Shown here: in pieces, positions 33,616 to 42,269 of the stretch | How positions within the stretch are numbered: position 1 is the stretch's first letter | Layout of the letters: each line of letters opens with the position of its first letter | Assembly (NCBI GenBank): GCA_025449735.1 | Contig: JANWIV010000002.1 | Location: forward strand, 124,001-188,000 | Reading direction: 5' to 3' | DNA: 64,000 bases | Source: Candidatus Microgenomates bacterium | GTDB lineage: Bacteria > Patescibacteriota > Microgenomatia > UBA1406 > HO2-37-13b | Program-made: the position numbers and the translations under genes | The notes under the pieces: model-generated | What the model saw: the letters and a program-made list of their open reading frames with translations, nothing else | The model's database searches: none | Told to the model about the DNA's origin: nothing

Positions 33616-34715
33616 TAAACGTTAGTTAATAATTCTAGTGTCTCTTTGCCACATTTTTCCCAACTAAACCTTCCTACCCGCGCTTTGCCTTTTTTTATCA
33701 AATCATCTCGCATTGATTTGTCTTTTAATATCATATCAATTTTACCTGCTAGTTCAACACTATCGTGAGGATTAAAATAAAGTGCCGCTTCACCAGCAAT
33801 TTCCGGAAGACTAGAAACATTTGAGGTAATAACTGGGCAGCCAGCCGCCATTGCCTCGAGAATTGGGATTCCAAATCCTTCATAGAGAGAAGGCAAGACC
33901 ATCATCGCGGCATTTTTATAAAGAATTGCCAATTCCGAATCTGGCAAATAGCCGGTGAATTTAATCTTATTTTCAAGACCAAGATCAGATACTTTTTGAA
34001 AAATTGAATTATAAAGCCAACCACGTTTGCCGACAATTATCAGTTTGAGGTCTTTATTTGATTTAACTACTGTTGAAAAGGCTTCAATTAGAATCGCAAT
34101 ATTTTTGCGAGGTTGAAGAGTACCGACAAATAACAAGAATTTAGAATTTAGAATTTTGAATTTAGAAATTGTTTCGGATTTCGAATTTAGAAATTCGGAT
34201 TTAGAGCGAAAGCCATTGTAAATAACTTTTACCCTTTCACTCGGTGTTTGATAATACTTGAGAATGTCGCTTTTGGTGTTTTGTGAGACAGCTATGACGG
34301 CGCGCGATTTATTAACGGCACTTTTAGTCCAGTTTTTAAGTTTATATAGGTCTTTTTTTAAAAATTCAGCCGGGTAATATTCATAAGCGAGATCATGAAT
34401 CGTGACCACTGCCGGGCAGGGGACAAAAGATGGCAAATAATGAGCCGGTGAGAAAAAAATATCTGGTTTTGGATCACGCATTAAGGCGAGTGGGAAAAAC
34501 AGTCGACTCCATAAAAAACTTCCGCCAACGACGCGATAACGAAAATATTCAGTTTTTTTTGGTAAATCAGCTCGAGGTGGATTTTTTAAATAAATGGTGA
34601 ATTGAAGTTTCTCATTTGCTTGAGTATGGAAATATCTCAGCAGTTCCAGAGTATACATTGAGACGCCAACGCGGTTCTCATCATTGGCAGCGACCCCATC
34701 AATAGCAATTAGCAT
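33615..34715 (-). CDS. GT4 glycosyltransferase with repeat-derived linker
   Basis: GT-B fold transferase of 366 residues. It opens MLIAIDGVAANDENRVGVSM; FLLFVGTLQPRKNIAILIEAF starts the second domain and PSLYEGFGIPILEAMAAG is the E-x7-E motif. The inter-domain linker after VKVIYNGFR reads FLNSKSETISKFKILNSK, a low-complexity peptide encoded by AT-rich repeat DNA (34138-34206) like that between serS and secA. It ends at the border of a palindromic repeat. It lies 19 bases downstream of another GT4 gene on the same strand, so they are probably co-transcribed. Confidence 0.93.
   Translation of the reverse strand: MLIAIDGVAANDENRVGVSMYTLELLRYFHTQANEKLQFTIYLKNPPRADLPKKTEYFRYRVVGGSFLWSRLFFPLALMRDPKPDIFFSPAHYLPSFVPCPAVVTIHDLAYEYYPAEFLKKDLYKLKNWTKSAVNKSRAVIAVSQNTKSDILKYYQTPSERVKVIYNGFRSKSEFLNSKSETISKFKILNSKFLLFVGTLQPRKNIAILIEAFSTVVKSNKDLKLIIVGKRGWLYNSIFQKVSDLGLENKIKFTGYLPDSELAILYKNAAMMVLPSLYEGFGIPILEAMAAGCPVITSNVSSLPEIAGEAALYFNPHDSVELAGKIDMILKDKSMRDDLIKKGKARVGRFSWEKCGKETLELLTNV
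34138..34206. repeat. AT-rich GAATTTAGA/TTTCGGATTT repeat within a GT4 gene
   Basis: Tandem words aatttagaattt and aatttagaaatt, plus ttcggatttcgaattt. It codes in frame for the inter-domain linker. Words are shared with 9658-9796 and 40095-40160. Confidence 0.75.
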
Positions 34716-34734
34716 GAATTAATTATACCAGGGG

Positions 34735-35931
34735 TTATTTTATCAGTTTAGCGTAGATTTTTTCCAAGTGCGCCGATACTGCTGGCCAACTGTAGCGAGT
34801 CTCAATTAGGTTTCTCGCGTTTTGTCTGATTTTGTCATAGAGTTTTGAGTCTTCAAGGAGTCGCTTGGCTTGACTGGCAAATTCTTCAGGTGAGCGAGCG
34901 ATCAATACATCACGATCATTTTTGACTTTTAGACCCGAGACTCCGGTTGGTGTTGAGATGACCGGCAGCCCGGCGGCCATCGCTCCTAATATTTTTAGTC
35001 TGGTGCCTCCTGGTCCTTCAATCGGGGCTAAGAAAACCGAGGCTCTTTCATATACGGTCATTACATCATCGGATCGAGAGGGTGCAATGTCAACTATTTC
35101 AAAGTCATTTTCGTGACCATTGCCATCGAGCTTCGCCTTGGCTCGTTGACCGGCAATGATGAATTTGGCTTCAGGGATAATCTTTCTGATCGCCGGAAAG
35201 ACGCGGTCAATCAAAATACGACCTGCTTCGACATTCTGCAGCCAAGAAAAATTACCTTGATAAAGAAAAACTGGTTCAGCCGCCTTATTTTTTTTGTAAA
35301 TTCCCAAGAGATCCTCACCGGCGGCATTGGGAATAAGCTCGACTCTAAGATCGGGGATAAGCTCAAGCATGTTTTTTTTATCATCTTGAGAGACGGCGCC
35401 AACTAGATCGGCTTTTTTCCAATAGGTTTTTTCCCAATATTTGAGTTTTAAGGTATCAAAAAAGAAAAACGGTCGAATTGGCAATGGTAACTTGCTGACA
35501 AAATGCTGATAGACTCGATACTCAATGGTTTGTTCGACCAACAAAATCGGCGTATCAGTTGGTGGGATATGAGGCATGATATAAAAAGTCTCGGCATGAA
35601 TTAGGTCAAACTTTTCTTTTTGAAGTAGGCGTTTCATCACCGCTTCGGCTTCAACTGAGTAATTGCGGACGACGAGGAATGGATAGGTGCCAAATACTGA
35701 GCGCGCCAGGTTTCCTGGCGTCCAGGGGCTCTCAGAGCGCTTGCAGACATATATTTCTTTGCAATAGTTAAGCAAATCTTTGTGAAATCCCTTTTCTTCG
35801 GTATTTTTGATCAAAGCCACGAGATACAGCTCATGATTGCGACTGAGATGTTTGATAAGGTTGTGTGAGCGTACTTGGCCACCAGATGAAGGTGGATAGG
35901 GGAGATATGGCGTCAACATGAGTATTTTCAT
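34735..35931 (-). CDS. GT4 glycosyltransferase
   Basis: GT-B fold transferase of 398 residues. It opens MKILMLTPYLPYPPSSGGQ; the second domain begins AEPVFLYQGNFSWLQNVEA, followed by PIEGPGGTRLKILGAMAAG, a variant of the nucleotide-sugar motif in which the usual first Glu region reads EGPGGTRLK as in the Stp1/PelF-like group. No repeat-derived insertion is seen in this one. It precedes the next GT4 gene by 19 bases on the same strand and follows the structured intergenic element at 36022-36101. Substrate unknown. Confidence 0.9.
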   Translation of the reverse strand: MKILMLTPYLPYPPSSGGQVRSHNLIKHLSRNHELYLVALIKNTEEKGFHKDLLNYCKEIYVCKRSESPWTPGNLARSVFGTYPFLVVRNYSVEAEAVMKRLLQKEKFDLIHAETFYIMPHIPPTDTPILLVEQTIEYRVYQHFVSKLPLPIRPFFFFDTLKLKYWEKTYWKKADLVGAVSQDDKKNMLELIPDLRVELIPNAAGEDLLGIYKKNKAAEPVFLYQGNFSWLQNVEAGRILIDRVFPAIRKIIPEAKFIIAGQRAKAKLDGNGHENDFEIVDIAPSRSDDVMTVYERASVFLAPIEGPGGTRLKILGAMAAGLPVISTPTGVSGLKVKNDRDVLIARSPEEFASQAKRLLEDSKLYDKIRQNARNLIETRYSWPAVSAHLEKIYAKLIK

Positions 35932-35944
35932 AGATTGTTATTTT

Positions 35945-35971
35945 GTCATCCTGAACTCGAATCAGGATCCA
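35945..35971. repeat. GTCATCCTG-type repeat, short copy
   Basis: gtcatcctga..tcaggatcc, a short palindrome of the same family as 33500-33615, reduced to its left end. Confidence 0.55.
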
Positions 35972-36021
35972 TACTAATAAATCTCCACTTTTGCAATTTT
36001 TGGTGCCTGAGTTCCGGGTCG

Positions 36022-36101
36022 TGAATCCGTAATACAGTGATAACCAGGGGGGATCCCAAGACATTCGTCTTCACCCTCCCTTTATCACATTAACGGATTC
36101 A
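36022..36101. other. 80-base nested inverted-repeat element (possible structured RNA)
   Basis: Four stems are nested on one axis: tgaatccgt (36022-36030) with acggattca (36093-36101); gtgataa (36037-36043) with ttatcac (36082-36088); a G-run with ccctccct; and aagac (36058-36062) with gtctt (36067-36071), closed by loop attc. It lies between a GT-C gene and a GT4 gene on the minus strand. No open reading frame fits it. Confidence 0.6.
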
Positions 36102-36162
36102 TCGCTGCCTCCACAAGTCACAAAAATTGTAAAAGTTTGCAAAAAGAATCTTTTTAAGAGAA

Positions 36163-37629
36163 TCAGAGCTTAAACAAAAACATTTCATTATTTTCAAATA
36201 CGAGCTCATACTCTAGTTTGACTTTGGCGGCGACGTCTGACTGGGTAGTGATGAAATATTGCATCCCTTGGCTTTTGAGTACTCCCAAATCATGAGTCAC
36301 CGCTGGCATACCGCGGCGACCGGCTAAATATAGCAGGGTAGTGTCACCAACTCGATCAGAGACAACCAAAGCATCCTCTGGAGTCAAAGTTTTGACGACT
36401 TTGGCCATCCTGACAACCTGATCTTGAATATGATAGTAGTCCTTGACAATATAACCTGAAAACAAAATACCGGCTCCAAATAGACCAATGACGACGCCAA
36501 TATTTAAAATCGGATAAGGAAAGGTAGTCTTTGAAGTCAAAATTGTTTTTATTCCCAGTCCCGAAAAAATAGCAATTACCGGCAAAATCATAATCTGATA
36601 ATAGTCATGTTGCACATTACCGCCTTGAAAAGTGAAAAGGTAGGCGAGGCCAGATAGACCAATTAAGTAGAAAAATAGTCCGCTTTTTTGTTTTCTTAAA
36701 ATGCCTAAAATGAAGGGGACGATCATGTAGCCACCCAAAATAAGATTAATTAGGCGCTCGGAAAACACCCAGCGAAAAAAAGCCGGTTTGAAGAAAATTG
36801 ATTCTCGGCCTTGCATCATCTGAACATCGGTTAGCAGCCAAGTGTTCAATGGCACACCCTCAGGAAATTTATTGGCCCAGAGTCTCCAGGCGACAAAGGG
36901 AAGCAAAACGATAGCACCAAATAAATAGGGAGCGGTATTTTTTATTGTCTTGGTGATACCAAAACGAGAATAGAAAAAATAAACAAAAACTAAGCCATAA
37001 AAAATCGTGGTCGGTTTAATTAGTATCGAAAGGCTAGCAAGAATTGCTGAGAGAATTACAGAGGTCCAAAACGATTTTTTATTAGTTGTCTTAACGACTC
37101 GATAGAAGACAAAAATAGCGCCAAACATTAAAGCTAAGGCAGTCATATCAGGCAACACCACTCGACTATAATAGACAAAAAAAGGCATGAGAGAAAATAC
37201 TAGCGCGCCAGATATTGCTGCCGTTCGTCCTTCCTCTTTATCCAAAAGATAGCTTATAATCATTATCAGTGAAAGCGAGGCGATTATTGAGATTATTCGA
37301 CCCCAAACCTCAAGCGGAGCTACTGGTAAATATTTGAATGCAATCGCCATGGTCGCGCTATAAAGAGGAACCTCAACGAAGCGATAGCCTTGTGGATTGG
37401 GCAAGCCGGACTGAATATTAGAAAGATCATCAAATCTCGGATGCAAAATATCAATACCGTCATCGACATAGATACGGGCGACAGAAGCTGTGTCGGCTTG
37501 TCGCCAACTATGCCAATCAGCCAGGGGAGTATTTATGCCATAGAGCCGCACCACAACCGCAAGTACCAGTATAAAGAAAAGGAGCACCTTATCAATACTA
37601 AAAAATTGGACAAATTTTGACTTTGGCAT
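36163..37629 (-). CDS. GT-C fold membrane glycosyltransferase (GT39-like)
   Basis: Polytopic protein of 488 residues with about eleven hydrophobic segments. After the first helix, INTPLADWHSWRQADTASVA is the expected first-loop motif with an acidic residue, as in PMT_2-type proteins that use polyprenyl-phosphate sugars. Residues about 430-488 form a soluble C-terminal part (LVVSDRVGDTTLLYLAGRRG). Probably adds a side sugar or modifies a protein or lipid outside the cell. It starts four bases after the O-antigen ligase-like gene on the same strand. Confidence 0.85.
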   Translation of the reverse strand: MPKSKFVQFFSIDKVLLFFILVLAVVVRLYGINTPLADWHSWRQADTASVARIYVDDGIDILHPRFDDLSNIQSGLPNPQGYRFVEVPLYSATMAIAFKYLPVAPLEVWGRIISIIASLSLIMIISYLLDKEEGRTAAISGALVFSLMPFFVYYSRVVLPDMTALALMFGAIFVFYRVVKTTNKKSFWTSVILSAILASLSILIKPTTIFYGLVFVYFFYSRFGITKTIKNTAPYLFGAIVLLPFVAWRLWANKFPEGVPLNTWLLTDVQMMQGRESIFFKPAFFRWVFSERLINLILGGYMIVPFILGILRKQKSGLFFYLIGLSGLAYLFTFQGGNVQHDYYQIMILPVIAIFSGLGIKTILTSKTTFPYPILNIGVVIGLFGAGILFSGYIVKDYYHIQDQVVRMAKVVKTLTPEDALVVSDRVGDTTLLYLAGRRGMPAVTHDLGVLKSQGMQYFITTQSDVAAKVKLEYELVFENNEMFLFKL

Positions 37630-37633
37630 ATAT

Positions 37634-39421
37634 TCAAGCTTCTTTTAAGCTTAATAGTCCGACATAGAGACCCATTGTATACCAGAAAGTGAAAGCGATC
37701 TTAGAAGCCTCAAAGATATCAATATAACCAGCATTGATCATCAGACCAAATAGACTAAACAAAGGAGCAATTACCAATGGTTGGGCATCTTCAGGCAATA
37801 GTCGCCTTCTTTTGAAAATAAAATAACCAATTTGAAATAGAATTAGCAAGAATAAACCAGTGCCGACAGCACCAAATTCTCCAAGCCAGCGAAGATAGTC
37901 ATTATCGGTAGCATCAGTAATCGATGCGGGCCCGGTGCCAAATAGCGGACTTAATTTAAAGGCACCAATGGCTCGGGGCCATTCAACCTGCAGTCGAGTT
38001 GAAAAAGAGATGTCTGGCGCCCAAGCAAAAAATTCTTTAAAAGTGGCGGAGTCAGCAATTGGCACTGGCGTTATCTTCAATCCAAATTGAGGTCCGGAGG
38101 TAGGTCCAGGAGATGTTTTTAGACTTTCGACATATATCAGGTGCTTCTTAAGAGCTTCTTCTTCAACGGTGGCTTTTTTTTGATTAACTTTCAAGACCAC
38201 TTGCGAGCCAGCGGGCAATTTATCTGATTTAATTTCTTGCACTACATGGGTCTCGCCTGTTTGTTCATTGACGAGGAAGAGTTTAATTTGAAAAGTCTGG
38301 GCAAATCTTTCAATTAACGCGGAGTTGGTAAAGGTCATGAGTAAAATCATTGTAAAGGCCAAAAGAGCCAGCACATAGCGCCTGATTGTCCACAAAAATA
38401 ATGGAGTGGCGACAATCAACCCAAAATAGGAGACTCTTGACGAGGTAAGTACTAAGGTAAAAATGGATAGTACAATTAGCGCAAAAAGATAAAGGGATCG
38501 GAATCGGGCAAAAATTAACATTGAAACAAAAAGGATTCCTCCGAGTACGAAAAACAGTATCATTTCATAGGTTTTGACCGCCTGGGCGAGCAAGCAAATG
38601 ACCCCGCTCGCTATTATAAAGATTCCAATCATTTCCGCTTTGGTGAGACTCATATCTTTAAGTAAAGATAAACTTTTACCCGATGATTTTAATTTATTTA
38701 ATTTGCTTGTAATAAATCGACCAATACCCCTCAAGATATGTAAGGGATCGATCCAAAGAATGCGCGCTGGTGATAAAAAGCCTTTACCGGCAACATAAGC
38801 TCCCCAGAGCAGCGGCATTATAAAGACGATGAATGCCGACAGATCATAGTGGCCGCCAAAAGTCGAGGAGATACGGGCTTCAGGGGTGAGAAATAGAATG
38901 CGACCTTTAGCGTATTCTGGATTCATGGTCTGTATTGCTGGGAAACCACCAAATCTTTGACCAACGCCATATACTGTGACCAAAAGCAAAGAAAAGAAAA
39001 GCGAATAAAGCAATATTTTAAATTGTTTAACTGATCTGATTGAGCCAGCGGCAATGAAAAATACAATCATATATTCGACTCGCCTCAAGGCATGGTAAAA
39101 AGCCACCTTATTAAATTCGATTGGGATTGTTTGATTGATATAGTAGCCAACATAAAAAGAGATAAATACGGCGCCCCAGAATAACAGGAAGGTTATGGCA
39201 AATTGCCGTGAGATCGTGGCTTTGCGACGTATTAGTTGAACAAGAAAGACTCCAGTTAATAGTGAGATAAAAAAATCCTCAGCGCGAATTGCGACATAGG
39301 TATAGTTGACCACCATCAGTGGGATCTTAGGGTATAGGGGGATCAAAAAAATAAATATCGCTAAAAGTCCAGTGAGGAGATTATCATCAAGCACTTTTAG
39401 CCAATTTTCGAGCTTTTTCAT
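37634..39421 (-). CDS. O-antigen ligase/polymerase-like membrane protein
   Basis: Large polytopic protein of 595 residues resembling the Wzy_C (O-antigen ligase) group, with about twelve hydrophobic segments. An extracytoplasmic loop at about 390-480 (NEQTGETHVVQEIKSD, VLKVNQKKATVEEE) precedes the signature region FGTGPASITDATDNDYLRWL followed by GEFGAVGTGLFLL. These proteins transfer or polymerise lipid-linked glycans on the outer face. Its start lies inside the end of the GT2 gene upstream (35-base overlap). It is an operon with the GT-C gene that follows. Confidence 0.85.
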   Translation of the reverse strand: MKKLENWLKVLDDNLLTGLLAIFIFLIPLYPKIPLMVVNYTYVAIRAEDFFISLLTGVFLVQLIRRKATISRQFAITFLLFWGAVFISFYVGYYINQTIPIEFNKVAFYHALRRVEYMIVFFIAAGSIRSVKQFKILLYSLFFSLLLVTVYGVGQRFGGFPAIQTMNPEYAKGRILFLTPEARISSTFGGHYDLSAFIVFIMPLLWGAYVAGKGFLSPARILWIDPLHILRGIGRFITSKLNKLKSSGKSLSLLKDMSLTKAEMIGIFIIASGVICLLAQAVKTYEMILFFVLGGILFVSMLIFARFRSLYLFALIVLSIFTLVLTSSRVSYFGLIVATPLFLWTIRRYVLALLAFTMILLMTFTNSALIERFAQTFQIKLFLVNEQTGETHVVQEIKSDKLPAGSQVVLKVNQKKATVEEEALKKHLIYVESLKTSPGPTSGPQFGLKITPVPIADSATFKEFFAWAPDISFSTRLQVEWPRAIGAFKLSPLFGTGPASITDATDNDYLRWLGEFGAVGTGLFLLILFQIGYFIFKRRRLLPEDAQPLVIAPLFSLFGLMINAGYIDIFEASKIAFTFWYTMGLYVGLLSLKEA

Positions 39422-40325
39422 AAGTTGATATTAGATAATTGTTGACAAATATTCTACCAATTGCAAGTGCAACTGTAGATTTTGCAATAAGCAAACATTT
39501 TAACATAATCAATTTTTTACTACCATAATGCTTTTGGTAAAAATACAAGAGTCCCTCAAATACTTTAATTATTGGGTCGCTTCGGCCCGATTGAGATGAA
39601 GCGCTACCATGATGAATAAATTTGGCATTGGGATAAAAACCGACATTCATATTGTTTTGTTTTGCCCTGTAAAACAGATCAATTTCTTCCATATACATAA
39701 ATATTTTTTCATCAAATCCGCCTAAGCCTTCAAAATCTTCCTTATCACCAATGAAACATGCGCCAGAAACCCAATCAACGGCTTTGATTGAGTTTGGTGA
39801 ATAACGAGTGAGCCCCCAGTAGTCACCTCGTAAAAAAAGCGCGGCAAACACTACCGGCAATGTATAAAAGTGCCCAGCACTGGATTGTGGAGTTTTTCCG
39901 TTACTTTCAAGTAATTTTGCGCCAATAAAGTTAAAGCGATTTTTCTCACTTGTTATAAACGTATAGAGAGATGTTATTGCTTCTCCCATAACTTCAGTGT
40001 CAGAGTTTAGGAATAAGAGATATTTTCCGGTCGCTACTTTGACCGCCTCATTATTACCCTTGGCAAACCCCAAATTATCCTTTGAGAGAATTGTTTTGAA
40101 TTTAATATTTTGAAGATTTGAATTTGTTTCGGATTTCGGATTTCGGATTTCGGATTTTTCAAATGCTTCAAGCATTTCAACACTGCCATCCAAGGATGCA
40201 TTATCTAATACAATAATTTCAGTTGAGAATTCAGAATCCTCAAGAGAGGCAATAACTGTCTCCAGGCATTTCTTGGTCAACTCCTTGGTGTTGAAGGAGA
40301 TGATAATAATAGATAAATCAATCAT
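39387..40325 (-). CDS. GT2 glycosyltransferase with repeat-derived insertion
   Basis: GT-A fold, rhamnosyltransferase-like, 312 residues. It opens DLSIIIISFNTKELTKKCL; LDNASLDGSVEML, LLFLNSDTEVM and FDEKIFMYMEEIDLFYRAK follow the family order. Between EAFEKSE and NLGFAKGNNEA it carries an unusual IRNPKSETNSNLQNIKFK stretch encoded by an AT-rich repeat (40095-40160), at the same place where the other GT2 gene has its insertion. A promoter TTGTCA-17-TATAAT ends seven bases before the ATG. It heads the minus-strand operon. Confidence 0.93.
   Translation of the reverse strand: MIDLSIIIISFNTKELTKKCLETVIASLEDSEFSTEIIVLDNASLDGSVEMLEAFEKSEIRNPKSETNSNLQNIKFKTILSKDNLGFAKGNNEAVKVATGKYLLFLNSDTEVMGEAITSLYTFITSEKNRFNFIGAKLLESNGKTPQSSAGHFYTLPVVFAALFLRGDYWGLTRYSPNSIKAVDWVSGACFIGDKEDFEGLGGFDEKIFMYMEEIDLFYRAKQNNMNVGFYPNAKFIHHGSASSQSGRSDPIIKVFEGLLYFYQKHYGSKKLIMLKCLLIAKSTVALAIGRIFVNNYLISTYEKARKLAKSA
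40095..40160. repeat. CGGATTT tandem repeat within a GT2 gene
   Basis: Four tandem copies of ggatttc (40131-40155) are preceded by aatttgaatttaat-like words. Read in frame as part of the GT2 protein. Related to 34138-34206 and 9658-9796. Confidence 0.75.
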
Positions 40326-40332
40326 GAGCTAC

Positions 40333-40384
40333 ATTATAATTGACTTGGAATGCCTTGACAATTCAAAATTAAAATTGATATAAT
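40333..40384. promoter_or_regulatory. back-to-back divergent promoters sharing the -35 region
   Basis: Minus strand: TTGTCA (40361-40356), 17 bases, TATAAT (40338-40333). Plus strand: TTGACA (40355-40360), 18 bases, TATAAT (40379-40384). The two -35 boxes overlap almost entirely, so polymerases firing left and right must compete. Confidence 0.75.
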
Positions 40385-40414
40385 TCGGCCTAATTAGACA
40401 ATCTAATAATAAAT

Positions 40415-40909
40415 ATGGATCTAAAATTTTACACCGTGGTGGTTAGTTCTATTCAAGGTGAATCAGGCACTACTTTACACTTGGAATACATGAGGCTTCT
40501 TACCCAAGGAAATAAGACGATTAATATCTATGGTACGACACCAGTAAATCCAGAAATTTCTGAGCAGCTATCAAAAAGATACGGGGTACCCTTAGTTTTT
40601 TTAGACGGTGAATCGCAGCTAGTAGTTTTTGGATTTGAAACTCAGAGCGAAGTCGCTCAAGAACAAAAACATTTAAGTAGAGTTTTAGATATGCTCCAGG
40701 CGGCAAAACAAACCAAAGAACAAGAAGTTGAGGTTGAGTTAGATAATTATAGAGCACTGGTCCATCCGACAACTCGAAGAAGACTTTTGCAAGACTCAGA
40801 ATTTGCAGATACATATAGACAGTTTGAAGCTGCTATTCGTACCCATGTGCTCTCTGAAACTCTTCAGTTGCCTGAGGGACAGACGGGGACTTCACTCGAA
40901 AGACGTTAA
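40415..40909 (+). CDS. orphan soluble protein
   Basis: Unrecognised, 164 residues. The N-terminal half has alternating strands (FYTVVVSSIQGESGTTLHLE, KTINIYGTT, GVPLVFLDGESQLVVFGF). The C-terminal half is helical and charged (QEQKHLSRVLDMLQAAKQTKEQEVE), suggesting a coiled coil or helical dimer. No signal peptide. It has a strong promoter (TTGACA-18-TATAAT) and a leader of about 25 bases. It lies directly before glyS, which has its own -10 box. Confidence 0.65.
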   Translation: MDLKFYTVVVSSIQGESGTTLHLEYMRLLTQGNKTINIYGTTPVNPEISEQLSKRYGVPLVFLDGESQLVVFGFETQSEVAQEQKHLSRVLDMLQAAKQTKEQEVEVELDNYRALVHPTTRRRLLQDSEFADTYRQFEAAIRTHVLSETLQLPEGQTGTSLERR

Positions 40910-40925
40910 TGTCCTGACTTTTTGA

Positions 40926-40931
40926 TATAAT
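40926..40931 (+). promoter_or_regulatory. -10 box seven bases before glyS
   Basis: TATAAT, seven bases before the ATG at 40939. Confidence 0.55.
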
Positions 40932-40938
40932 CTTTGAT

Positions 40939-42243
40939 ATGAATTCGGTAGCTACCCTTGAAAAAATTACTGCTCTTTGCAAGCGTCGTGGTTTTATCTA
41001 TCCTTCAAGCGAGATATATGGTGGATTGGCAAATGTCTATGACTTTGGTCCCCTAGGAGTAGAGCTGAAAAATAACATCAAAAGACTTTGGTGGCAAAGA
41101 TTTGTTCACCGGCGAGATGATATGGTTGGCCTCGATGCCTCAATTTTCATGAATTCTAAGGTATGGGAAGCAAGTGGTCATGTAGCCAGTTTCTCTGATC
41201 CTTTAGTTGAATGTAAGGCTTGTCACGCTCGTTTCAGAAGTGATGATGAGGGATTTGACATGGATGCGAATTGCCCTGAATGTGGTGAAAAGCAAGGTTT
41301 TTTTGACGCCAAACAGTTTAACCTAATGTTTAAAACTCAGATTGGAGCCACTCAAGAAAATTCAAGCGATGTCTATCTCAGGCCAGAGACGGCACAAGCG
41401 ATTTTTGTCAATTTCAAAAACATTCTCGATACCACTCGCCAGTCAATTCCATTTGGTGTTGCGCAGATTGGAAAAGCCTTTAGAAATGAAATTACCACTG
41501 GATACTTCATTTTTCGCATGCTTGAGTTTGAACAAATGGAGATCGAGTATTTTATTCGTGAGATCGATTGGGAGAAAACCTTTGATCATTGGCAAGATGA
41601 AATCATGAACTGGGCGCTTTCGGTTGGGATGAAAAAAGATAATCTAAAATTTCGAGAGCATGACGATAAGGAGCGTTCTCACTATTCAAAAAAAACGGTC
41701 GATCTTGAATATAATTTTGATGGCAATTTCAAGGAAATTTATGGATTGGCCTATCGAGGCGACTATGATTTAAAACAACACAAGTTGACTTTCGCCGACC
41801 AGCAAACGGGAGAGTCATATACTCCTCATGTCATTGAGCCGTCTTTTGGGCTAGAGCGGACAATTTTGCCAATCCTGCTTGATGCCTATACCGAAGACGA
41901 AAATCGAATTGTATTGAAATTAAATCCTAATATCGCTCCCTATAAAGCGGCGGTTTTTCCATTAGTTCAAAACAAGGAAGAGATTGTCAAAAAAGCCCGC
42001 GAGGTACACCAAATGCTCATTACAGCCGGAATTTATTCGGCTTGGGATCATCGCGGCAACATTGGTAAGCGTTATCTCGCGCAAGATGAGATTGGCACTC
42101 CATATTGCATAACCATTGACTATGATAGCCTGGAGGATAATGCGGTGACGATTCGTGATCGTGACACGACAAAACAAGAAAGGGTTGCAATCGATAAACT
42201 TTGTGAGTATATTAAATCTCAAATCGTGAAACATGAAGCGTGA
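40939..42243 (+). CDS. glyS: glycyl-tRNA synthetase, dimeric type
   Basis: Class II synthetase that charges tRNA-Gly, of the alpha2 (eukaryote/archaea/Gram-positive) type rather than the alpha2beta2 bacterial type. In its 434 residues, FIYPSSEIYGGLANVYDFGPLG is the usual opening, split here across the first 40 residues; a CKAC..CPECG zinc pair follows at about 93-115. Motif 2 is FRNEITTGYFIFRMLEFEQ and motif 3 is EPSFGLERTI. The anticodon-binding domain is at the C-terminus (IAPYKAAVFPLV). A TATAAT box lies seven bases before the ATG. Confidence 0.96.
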   Translation: MNSVATLEKITALCKRRGFIYPSSEIYGGLANVYDFGPLGVELKNNIKRLWWQRFVHRRDDMVGLDASIFMNSKVWEASGHVASFSDPLVECKACHARFRSDDEGFDMDANCPECGEKQGFFDAKQFNLMFKTQIGATQENSSDVYLRPETAQAIFVNFKNILDTTRQSIPFGVAQIGKAFRNEITTGYFIFRMLEFEQMEIEYFIREIDWEKTFDHWQDEIMNWALSVGMKKDNLKFREHDDKERSHYSKKTVDLEYNFDGNFKEIYGLAYRGDYDLKQHKLTFADQQTGESYTPHVIEPSFGLERTILPILLDAYTEDENRIVLKLNPNIAPYKAAVFPLVQNKEEIVKKAREVHQMLITAGIYSAWDHRGNIGKRYLAQDEIGTPYCITIDYDSLEDNAVTIRDRDTTKQERVAIDKLCEYIKSQIVKHEA

Positions 42244-42269
42244 AACATGGAACATGGAACATATAACAT
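42222..42269. repeat. GTGAAACATGAAGC tandem word
   Basis: cgtgaaacatgaagcgtgaaacatgg overlaps the end of glyS. It matches the words before the two glycosyltransferase starts at 28809 and 29782. Confidence 0.5.

Noticed and set aside
41962-42255. Minus-strand frame under the end of glyS
   Set aside because: Its N-terminus is made of the repeated gtgaaacatgaagc word, and the rest is the complement of conserved glyS sequence.
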